Below, in pieces: positions 36,401 to 48,400 of a stretch of DNA of 64,000 nt. Under the pieces are notes generated by a model. That model saw only the letters and a program-made list of their open reading frames with translations. It did no database searches and was not told the DNA's origin. The stretch lies in assembly GCF_914767665.1 (NCBI RefSeq), contig NC_059507.1, positions 35,583,270 through 35,647,269 of the forward strand, read 5' to 3'. The translations under genes were made by a program, and so were the position numbers. Numbering within the stretch: position 1 is the stretch's first letter; every line of letters begins with the position of its first letter. The DNA is from Harmonia axyridis (taxonomy: Eukaryota > Arthropoda > Insecta > Coleoptera > Coccinellidae).

Positions 36401-39400
36401 ACAAGACGGCGCAACATGTCACACAGCTCGTGCCACAATCGATTTATTGAAAGACACGTTTGGTGACCGCCTAATTCCACGTTTTGGACCTGTGAATTGG
36501 CCTCCAAGATCTTGTGATTTAACACCGCTAGACTACTTTCTGTGGGGCTATGTAAAGTCATTGGTCTATGAGGATAAGCCACAAACCCTTGACCATTTGT
36601 AAGACAACATTCGCCGTGTTATTGCCGATATACGGCCACAAATGTTGGAAAAAGTCATCGAAAATTGGACGTCCAGATTGGACTACATCCGAGCCAGCCG
36701 TGGTGGTCATATGCCAGAAATCATATTTAAAATGTAATGGCCACAAGAAGATTATCTTGCGGATAAATAAAATTCATGTCAATCGAATAATACATCGTTG
36801 TTTTATTGCAATTTAAAGTTCTATAGCTCTAAAAAAACACCCTTTAGAAAACGGTTGCTTATAACGACTTGTAAAAAGGGTAGTTTTTTTACGTAGACAG
36901 TGGAATATATTTTTTACTGAATATGTGCTAGAAGTACGCTCTTCTTCTTCTCCTTTTTCTTCAGACCTTTTTCATCCAGTGTCGGATATAGGCATCCTCT
37001 AGTTTTTTTCATTCTTCTCGGTCTTTTGCTGTTTTCATCCATTGCTTACCGGCTACAGCGACTATGTCGTCTATTCATCTTTTTCTCGGTCTTCCTATGC
37101 TTCTTTTTGTCTCTCGAGGTCTCCAAAACATCACTTTGTGTGACCATCTCTCCACACTCTGCCTTTTAACATGTGCCAACCACTGCCACCTAAGTTTCGC
37201 TATTCTACTCATGATGTCAGTTACCCTGATCTTTTTTCGAATTTTGTGCCTTAAGCTTATAGCCAGCATAATCCTTTCCATGGCCCTTTGAGTTACTCTC
37301 AGTTGTTCTACCACTTTTTTCGTTATCGCCATAGTTTCTAGACCATAAGTTGCCACTGGTAATATACAGCTGTTGTAGGTTTTGCGTTTTAAGTGTAGAG
37401 GAATATTATTGTCCTTAATAATGAAACTCAGTTTGCCGAAGGCTGTCCATGCTAAGCGTATTCTAAGCTCATAAAAGAAAAATAAGTGTAGGTGGCGCCC
37501 CCTACGAATGAGAGCATTAATAACCAGGTTCAAATTCGACACCTAAAAAAACATTCCAATACCAATTTTCGTTTAATTCATGTCAATATTTTGAAAGCTA
37601 TTTGAAAAAAAACGAAAATAAAAATAAAACTTTGACACCTTGTAACTTAGAAACGAAGCGTTTCTCGACATTTATTTATTTGAGCATTTCATATCAGAAT
37701 ATTGTGAGGAATCACCTCCTGAAGTTTGTCAAAGTACTTTTGAATCACCATTCAACGTTTGTCCGTCCATGGCCATTATTGATTATGTCGATGATATTGG
37801 ATAAACATAAAAATTAATAGATTTAATCGGATCATACCCGGTTCAATCCAATTAATACGGAAGTTCTCGTGACTTCGACCATTGTCGTTCTTCCCCAAAC
37901 AGGATATCGAATTAATATCGTATTGGGTTCTCTCGAACATTAGACGATCGGAAAATACCCACGTTGTGATTTAATCAATCGAGAGATCGCTCGGAAAACA
38001 AGTAGGGATGACCGTCTGTCCTGAATTCTGTTGTTCTCTTGAAAAGGTGTCCTTCAAGGTTCGTCGTTAGGTCCGAACTATTTCAATACTATTCGATACC
38101 AAAGGAGCTATACGTTTTATTCTATTCAGTTTGAATTCTTCTGATGACTATAATGATCCATATTCATGAAAGAAAGGTTGCAAAAAAATGAAGGAAAATC
38201 TTCAGCTGGGATGAAGAAATTCCGAGTAAAACCCGGTAAAACCTTATACAGGGTGTTTCCTAATTGAACGTCAATATTTATGGAGGTGATTTTTGGGCCT
38301 ATTTTAAGAAAAAATCTTCATATGAACATCTGACCTAAACGTCTTACCTTTTCAGGTATAGGGTAGTAAAGTTTTCATAAATGGATAATTTTGTTATCAA
38401 TATCTACAATACCACTTCAGATATTTCAATGAAATTTGTCATACATGTACTATGAATCAAGAGGCATTTTTTAATGTATTCCTTTTTTTTAATTTCCACC
38501 AGTGGCGTTCGTACGTAATTTGACCTGCCTATTTTGGCAGACATTGATGGTACGCCACAGATTTTTCCTGAAATAAAAATTATTTTTTAAATTCCCAATC
38601 ATTTCTTACCAAAGTTGATCACTTGACTTGAAAAAATAAAAACCGTTTCCATGCTTTATCATAACAATATCGTCAATACATACATACACACATCGGAAAA
38701 GTCTAAGGATATTTCAGTATATCTCGCATGGTAAATCGCATATTGCTTTTATCTCAAGTTTTTTGCAGACTATCAATTGAAATCATCATGCGGAATGAAT
38801 TTTGGTTGTATACATATGCTAGCCAAGAAAATATGGGAGATATGATAAAAATAAAAAAAATGAATGTCGCAGTTAAAATTTCTGTATTTGATTTTAATCA
38901 TTTCATGCATTCGTTAGATCGATTTTGGGTTATAACATCGACAATATTTTTCTATCAACTTCTTTTTATTATGGAACGACATCATTTAACTTTGGAAGAG
39001 ATGAATCGAGTGGTTGGTTTACTTGAAGGGGGCATGAGACAAGTCGATGCAGCTGAGCGAATGGGTGTTTCACAAAGTGTTATAAGTCGTTTGTGGAGGC
39101 GTTTCAGAACAACTGGAAATCCTGCCGAAAATCATCCAGGATGTGGACGTTGTACAACTGCTATTCAAGACAGATTTTTGGTTTTGACCGCCCGAAGGCA
39201 ACCCACTATAACGGCTCCTGAGTTGGTTATGGAATTTCAACGGGCTCATAATTTGACCATTGGGCGAGATACTGTGAGGAATCGTCTTCATGAAGCCGAT
39301 CTTCATTCCCGACGGCCAATTAGGTGTCCACCACTTTCCAGAGGAAATCGCGCTGCAAGATTGAATTGGTGTCGTGAGTTTCAAAATTGGGGTGTTAATG

Positions 39401-42400
39401 AGTGGTCCACAGTTTTATTCACAGATGAATCAAGATTCGGATATCATCCAGATTCTCGTCGAATAAGACTATGGAGACGATCTGGTAATTTAGAACGCTT
39501 GAGACACGTCCAGGAAGTACACCGTTATAGAGGTGGTACAATTATGGTGTGGGGAGGAATTTCCATTGGACGTAGAACAGAGCTCGTTTTTCCTGATGGT
39601 TTTCTAAGAGCTCAGCAATATTTGGAAAATATTCTGCAACCAATTGTACAACCTTATGCAGAAGCTGTTGGTGAAAACTTCCATTTGATGCATGACAATG
39701 CTCGTCCCCATACCGCTCGTATTGTGACACAATGGTTGGATAATGAGGGAATTGATGTTTTGCCATGGCCAGCACAATCTCCGGACCTGAATCCGATAGA
39801 ACATGTATGGGACATGCTTCAAAGAAGGATTACGCCAAATATGGGAAACGTCCAAAATGTTTTAGAATTCAGGGAGCTTCTGACAGCTGAATGAACAAAT
39901 TTGAATCAGGAAGACCTAAACAATCTGATTTTGTCTATGAATCGTAGGTGTAGAGCCGTAATTAATCAACGAGGAGGCCACACATTGTATTGAATGCCAA
40001 ACTTGAATTGATTTTCGATAAAAAATTACTAAGAATAATTACTATGTTTTTCGCAATTTAGAGACTTCGATTTTTTTCAGTTTTTCACTTTTTCATTATA
40101 AAAATTTCGGTTTATTTGAAGTATATAAACAATTATTGGATACATCTATACATAATTTCCTCGAATTTTCTTTCATTTAACTCAAAACCAATCATTTCGA
40201 AGAATATCCTTAGACTTTTCCGATGTGTGTATATACATTATATTATATGACAATATCACCATGCAGAGACATACGTAGATTTTATTTTTTTAGATGAAAC
40301 CCGTGTGTCGGACCAAAAAAATTCAAGAGATCAAATTTGCTCATAATTGAATACAGATTTTATTTTTTTTTATTTTTGAAAACTTTACCACACTGTATCT
40401 CAAAAGATGAGACGTTTAGGACATATGTTCATATAAAGTTTTTTTCTCTAAATGGGCCCGAAAATCACCCCCACAAATATTGACATTCAATAAGGAAACA
40501 TCCTGTATTATTATTATGTTTGTCATAAAAAAGTATTTGGTTATACATGAACGTTTTCCTTTACTCTGAATAAGAAGGATATTCTTCAATAATTCTGAGT
40601 TTGGTCAGTAGCAGACTAAGCTGTGTAGACTGTAGAGATCAGTTGTAGCGATGGCAAATATTTTGGAACTGAGAGTGATTAAACACTACAAGCAGATTCG
40701 ACAGTATTGACACTGCTAGATTATGGTTTGATGGCTGATTCAGTCTCTTCTTGTGTACTAGAAGCTTCACTCATCCTATATTGAGTACATCCATCATCAA
40801 TACCTATGTGCTTTGCGCCTTGGATTTTTTCTTCCATGGTCTTCATTACCTCAACTTTTTCCCATTCCAACAGTTTGATTGCTTTATTTCCAGTTTTTTC
40901 AAGTCTGTTTTTTCAACTTTACATTCATATTATTTATTTTCTTTTAAAAGCCTTCCACATCCATTGCTTTACAAAATGTCACCTCTTACTTCCTGGTAAC
41001 ATTTGTTTAATAGCCTCTCACGCTCTAGCTTTTATTTTGGTGTTTCGGATTGTTCCAAAATCATCGTGACATTAGTAATTTCATCTGCTATTTACTGCAG
41101 TTCGGTTGTAAAATTATCTTTTTCTGTACTTTCACGATCGCTGCTTTTAGAATACATTCTCTGAACGAAGTAAGACGCTCAAATAACAACGATAAGAAAA
41201 AAAAAACTGTTAATAAATAAACCATCCCTTTACTTATTTTTGGAGGATATCCCTGCAAGTATAAGATAATCATTATAAATACGAAAAAAAGAAAATGCTT
41301 ATGCTGCTTCCTTTTTCTTCAACTCAAAACTTTATAGGTACTTGCAAGGATATCCTTCGGTTTTATGATTACAGTTGAATATCTTGCCAACTCAAACTTC
41401 GTGGAAATACGCAATTTACTATGAAAAATGAAAACACTAATAAATCCATGTGTGTTACCTTCTTCTTTCTGAATTACCATATCTCTATACTCGAGCAGAC
41501 AATACAGGATAGAAAAATTCGATAATTCACATAAATTCAGCCGATAAAAACCAGTTATTATTCTCAGAGCTGCAATAGAAATAGAAAATGGGAGAACCAC
41601 AATAATTATCGGATTTAAATATATGCAACCATCCTCATCACCTTCAATTGTTTTTTTTTAGTAGCCGGAAATTATCATATTGAAAATATTTTATGATAAA
41701 AAATTTTATTATGGATTTGGCTAACATTTCGCTATGAGGCGTGACTAATTTGAAATTTGAATTTTTATCGCATGAATTAATCATTTTGATAGATTGATTG
41801 GCGAGGAGTTCCCAACCTCTCTGCGGATTACATCCCGAGAAAACTGATGGAATTATCAGGAAAGCATTCAGTGTTCCCTGCCTTATACAATCCATCTCCG
41901 TAGTGGAGCAAGGTGACTTTGCCGTAGAACGGTTGGGATTATACCCCAAGCGATTACGATCTTCCGTGAGGTTCGCAGACCACAACGCCACCTCTCGGGC
42001 AAGCAAAGAGTCATTACAATATACTTGGGTTTTGCTAAAATTAGAGAATTATAAGATCAGAAAAGTTACAAGAATTGGTCATTCAAATGACCAAACTAAA
42101 GAATATGTTAGCCACAACCCGGCTAGCAGAAGTACAATCAAAAAATGGAAATTGAAAAAAAAAACAATCGTTTCCGGCAACCTAATGATTCGATTATTGG
42201 TATTCTTTTCAATTCTTTCAATAGTAATTTATAATTTTAGTACAAAAGGCATTGATATCCTTCCTCGAGTTGACAAGAGAATTTCGAGTAGCAACATAAT
42301 ATAATAATTGAATATAACCATGAAATCTGAGTGACACTGGCATAATACCGCATGATTTTGCTCTAAAAGGTATGGCAGAATGAAGGGATTTGCCAAAGCA

Positions 42401-45400
42401 TAAGAGAAAAAAAATGTTGTTTCCAAAATGTAACATCTAGTTTTTACAAGCCTTTGCTCAATGGAAAATATTGCTTTGATTTGTAATAATAATAAATCAA
42501 ATTGGTTGCAGTTCTTAAAGTCTGTATGAAATTTTTTTTCCAAGTTGTCAGAGTTTCGATAAAAATAAAAATTTATCGTTGCAAGTTACTCATACCTGCG
42601 TCCTGCTTCATATCACAGCCAATCCACTATTCCGTTTATCAAACTGCAATAATATTATTTATAGTGTTGTCCCGTTGTGAACAATCGACCAACATGATGT
42701 TAATCAATATTTTAAGGTGTTGTTTTACAAATTGTATAATATACTGCTTTTCACCTATACTGGCTACTAATTATTCTATATCAACAAATTTCGTAATTGA
42801 AAAACATAAATTGTGTGTTATCAATTCTTATTCAAATTTCCTGAACTCTCTATTCCTAAACTTGCATATGAGATAAGAAAATTCAAAATAATTCAACATG
42901 TACTATAAAATAACGATAATTTATAACAACTCTGTATTATCTACGATCGTTTCGTTTTATGAGGAATATCGAAAGAATGATTAAATGACATAGCTTTACT
43001 GACTGAAATAATCAGAAATTTATTGCAGGACTCGTTTCTGATTTTACTTGTTTTTATAAAGTTTATAAAGTCCTCAAATAATTTTGAATTTCAATTCTGG
43101 TGAAAAATCGCCAAACCCGAGGCCAACATCTATTCGAAAAAAATATCTTAATGCCCTTAATGGAAAACGCACGAACTTCACTGTTCCAAGGCATGACTGA
43201 CGGTGACTGCAATTAACAGAGTAGAATATTTCTGAAGCAATTGATTTTTTATGATATGTTATGAGTATCATATAAATCATAAAAATTACTGAAAAAAACG
43301 TTATAGATTTTTTTTTAAATAGCTCGATGAGAAAACAAGATATACCGGAATATTTGAAACATATATTTTTCAGAAACACCCTGTAACTCGAGAACGAATC
43401 AATATATCTATGATCTGATTGCAGGGACGTTGAAGATTTTTTATCTAAATCTAATAGTTCTCGGGATTCATTCAATGAGCATTGAATTTGGAACACCCTG
43501 TATATGTACCAGCGGCATATCACAAAAAAGTTAATGGGTCGAAAAAAGACTGGACCCCTCAAAAATTATTTCCCTGAAATGAGAACCCCAAAACGTATTT
43601 CAAATTTGATCCTTATATCTCAAAAACTGAAACAGCTATGAAGAAAAAACGAAAAAAATCTTAAAACTTCAACGCTCAGTAGTTCGTCATTGAAGCGTTT
43701 TTGGACACATGTTTATGGAAAAAAAGTTTTATTTTGACCACGAACCCACCGACTATCAATACTCACAAGAAATAAAGATTTAAAAGGATCTGAATCAGCG
43801 CCAAGCCTACTTAAAATGCGGAAGGAATTGTTGATTTTACAAGGTGTTTACTGTATGAATTTCTTAGCAGAACTCGGAGATCCCTATAGACTGCAACTGA
43901 ATGCGAAAACGAGAATCAACGGGTATTATGAATAATTCGGCAATTTCGCATTTAAACTAGCTACAGTTTAGTTGTTTACATCGACAAACAAAGCAGATGA
44001 TCTCAAAGCATGTCAGGAATCTAAATGGTTTCCTTATTTGTCATTTACAATGGAAAACACAATTGCCATAAAATGAATATTTCTTCGTTATAAATGTATA
44101 TATAGATATACTCGTGACGTAAGGGAGAAGGGCTCAGTGGAGATAGAGGACCTCAAACTGAATGAGTTGAAATGTCCCATTAGGATATTGGTTTCAAAGA
44201 TTCATGAGAAAATGCTGAAAATATGAACTCCCATATCTCCGTTAAAATGGCAAATTTCTAGCTGATATTTCACAGGATTTTGACTATAAGCATTCTCCAT
44301 CAGCTCACAAAAAAATTTTTAAAAATATTGCAGGTTCGTATCGAAAAATTTCAATTTTTCAGGTGAAAAATTATACTCGGTATATGAGTTGAAGAAAAAA
44401 TTAATAGAAATTTGAAAAGAGCGAAAAATACTGAGTGAAGTAGTGAAGATCAGGTTTATATTTGAATGGCTAAAATTTTGTAAGGTTTGCATTATATGTG
44501 GAAAGCGGAATATTAAAAATTTTTCATATCCACTATTTGAAAGGTATTTCAGATATGTCTAACTCATTTCAATAACTCCCGGAACTCCTGGATACTTTAC
44601 TGAACTGATCATCCATGTTTTCAACAATCGATTTATTGAAAGACACGTTTGGTGACCGCCTAATTTCACGTTTTGGACCTGTGAATTGGCCTCCAAGATC
44701 TTGTGATTTAACACCGCTAGACTACTTTCTGTGGGGCTATGTAAAGTCATTGGTCTATGCGGATAAGCCACAAACCCTTGACAATTTGGAAGACAATATT
44801 CGCCGTGTTGTTGCCGATATACGGCCACAAATGTTGGAAAAAGTCATCGAAAGTTGGACGTCCAGATTGGATTACATCCGAGCCAGCCGTGGCGGTCATA
44901 TGCCAGAAATCATATTTAAAATGTAATGCCACAATATTATCTTGCGGATAAATAAAATTCATGTCAATCGAATAATCCATTGTTGTTTTATTGCAATTTA
45001 AAGTTCTATAGCTCTAAAAAAACACACTTCATATGCAGTCATTACATTTTCAGATCGGGAGATCTCTTTTTATCTTTGCAATAATCCAAAAATGTTTGTG
45101 AGCATAGGTATTCATATTATTCTTTGGATTTATTCGGCAACGAATTCAAGATGACATTTTCAGCAGCATTCACCATCTCAGGTAGTTTCTGCTGGGTCAC
45201 TAGTTAAGAATATAATGATCATGTGAAAAACATATTAATCATAAACCATAACTTCAAGAGGTCCACAGATTCCACACAAATATTAGTCATTTGCTCATTA
45301 TTTAAGAGATATTTGAATTTTTTTTTGTCACTCAAGGAATTGAATCAAATTCCAAGCTTTGTTTATACATACTCTCAATGATCATGTACCATATATATTA

Positions 45401-48400
45401 ATTATTCAAATCAGTCCAAGGCGATCTACTCCCAGAAAGTTTTTTTTTCTGAGTAAGAACGAATTCGTTCACAAATTGAACTATTATTATCTCAATTGAA
45501 CCATTTCATTCATTGAGATTGATCCTCATTATCTGCGAAAAATAGAACTGGTAGTTTCCTATTCAGGTTGATCATTTTAAAAGGTTATAATTAGTTGAAC
45601 ATCTGTCTCCTCAGGTGTTAGGACGAATTCTTATCATGTTTGCCTGAACAACAACATATTTTGTACCAAGAAACAGTGTTTCAGGATTATGGGATCTATT
45701 ATTTTATGTATTATATATTACATTATTTTGTTGAAGTTTATACCAAAGTATAAGGAATTCCTTATACTATGGCTATACCTTGTTGAAAACATGGATGATC
45801 AGTTCAGTAAAGTATCCAGGAACAGTAATGCCAACTTAAAGTTATATACCTCGAAAAAAAACACCCGTTATGTAGCTACCCCCATTACGAATTTTCGTTT
45901 TCCCGGGAATACATGCAGAATAGCCGATTTCCCAAGATTTTTGGTTTTTTTTCTTCAGAAGAGTCGATATTCCTCATTTTTTAATTAAATATATTATAAG
46001 TAAATTCAGTTAATTATTGACGCTTTAACAATTTACAATCAATAAGCTTTCATCACCTAGACAACCGCGCCTTCTATTATATTCCTACACAGCACTTTCA
46101 TTGAAGCCTTGAATAACTATTTTGATTTATTGGGTAATTATTTTGTAGTTTAAGTAAAAAGTTTGTCTATCGAGCAAAAAACGCTATAAGTATCTCAGAT
46201 TGTGTACGATCGGTAAAATATCTTTACCGTTCTCGATACTTGTAGCTACTACTACTACTGTTGTAGCTTTCAACGCTGTTTATGTCTACTTTGAACATCC
46301 TTCAACTTGGGAACCAGCTTTGACCAGAGCCTTTTCTTATTGAAGGCACCAAGGTTCAAAAAAACAATTCTAACATTTGAAATTAACCGTTAACCATTTT
46401 TTATACCTTCAAGTGCCTGGTCCTTTTCTTCAAGTTCCGTATTCAAATCACAGATTACAGATATCTGTAATCTGTGATTCAAATGATTCAAATATCTCGC
46501 CTTCTTCAATAAATGAAAGAGATGTCTCTTTGACATATGACCACAAATTTAGCGGATATTGATATCCATAGAAGCATATTTAAATTAGATGTCATTGCTT
46601 CTCTGGAAATTTTCTATTTCAAGTTCAGATTACGCACCTAATATCAAACTGGTCGAAAATTATAATATCTAAATTGATATCGGTTTCGAAAAGAGGGAGT
46701 AATCAGGCCAAGATTAAATTATCGTTATTGATGGATAACTTTTCGGAATAACGGAAGAAAAACCTGTCTAAACCTGACCCCTTTACATAAGAAACGATTG
46801 TAAACGAAAAGTAAGATGTTTTGCGAAAACAGTAGTAGAGTTGTGTGCACCGAGGATAGAGTATGATCGAGAAAGGTATATGATTAAGTTCAGCGACATT
46901 GCTCTCATGGTTTATTGAGGTGAACTTGTTTCATTTCCCTATTGGAATCGTTAACAAAACAAGGATATGGGAAAATACGATAACGAAAACATGAAGAATA
47001 GTACAAAATTCAGACGGATATTTGTTGTTTGTTCAATCTGATGAAATGAATCGTGGAAAAAAGACTATAAAATTTGCACAACAGCTCATTGTTCTCTCTG
47101 TCTCCCAAATAAACCTGGGGATAAATACACGATAATAATTGATAAGCTGTAAATTAGCATTCATTAATTTTTTATCGATAGAAGTGGAAATTTCAACTCG
47201 ACACAGCGTTGGTATTGCAAATTTTTTACTATGGTTTATTATGTCCCCCTAGAATATCTCAAATCTTGAAAAAACGGTTGACAAAATTAAAAAAAGGCAA
47301 GTTATATACGCCATATAAAGGGTGTTTTTTCTAGAGCTATAGAACTTTAAATTGCAATAAAACAACGATGGATTATTCGATTGACATAAATTTTATTTAT
47401 CCGCAAGATAATCTTGTGGCATTACATTTTAAATATGATTTCTGGCATATGACCGCCACGGCTGGCTCGGATGTAGTCCAATCTGGACGTCCAATTTTCG
47501 ATGATTTTTTCCAACATTTGTGGCCATTATATCGGCAATAACACGGCGAATGTTGTCTTCCAAATGGTCAAGGGTTTGTGACGTATCCGCATAGACCAAT
47601 GACTTTACATACCCCCACAGAAAGAAGTCTAGTGTTAAATCACAAGATCTTGGAGGCCAATTCACAGGTCCAAAACGTGAAATTAGGCGGTCACCAAACG
47701 TGTCTTTCAATAAATCGATTGTGGCACGAGCTGTGTGACATTTTGCTCCGTCTTGTTGGAACCACAGTACCTGGACATCATGGTTGTTCAATTCAGGAAT
47801 GAAAAAGTTAGTAATCATGGCTCTATACCGATCACCATTGACTGTAACGTTCTGGCCATCATCGTTTTTGAAGAAGTACGGACCAATGATTCCACCAGCC
47901 CATGAAGCGCACCGAACAGTCAGTTTTTCTGGATATAACGGTGTTTCGACATACACTTGAGGATTAGCTTCACTCCAAATGCGGCAGTTTTGTTTGTTGA
48001 CGTAGCCATTCAACCAGAAGTGCGCTTCATCGCTGAACAAAATGAAATGGACGTAGTGCGCGATACGTATTCCGCACAGAACCATTATTTTCGAAATAAA
48101 ATAGCACTATTTGCAAGCGTTGTTCAGTCGTGAGTCTATTCATGATGAATTGCCAAACCGAACTGAGAATAAATCACTTGATAGCTGTTGAATCGGTCGC
48201 CATCTTGAACAGTAATGCCAACTTGAAGTTTATTCCTCGAAAAAAAAAACACTATTACTTATAATTAACTATGTGAAAAAATGCAAATAAACAAATTTAA
48301 TAAGTAATATTTAGTTCTTAGAATTTTATTTTTTCATTTGTTCGATATAACAAGTGACAACCAATAATTTTTTTCAATCGAAATGAATAATCGAAAAACA

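Larger units (their letters stand above)
38249..40507. repeat. Foldback element split by a nested Tc1 insertion
   Basis: The left arm (38249-38660; TACAGGGTGTTTCCTAATTG, later GGAGGTGATTTTTGGGCC) is mirrored by the right arm (about 40265-40507; GGGCCCGAAAATCACCCCCA, later AAACATCCTGTATTA). Inverted, the two run parallel for more than 150 bp. The Tc1 element at 38687-40229 lies between the arms. The element at 7320-7970 is of the same family and uninterrupted. Confidence 0.7.

Noticed and set aside
38728..38970. 81-residue N-terminal extension of the Tc1 transposase
   Set aside because: It overlaps the 5' untranslated part of the element; the helix-turn-helix begins at MERHHLTLEE, the usual Tc1 start.
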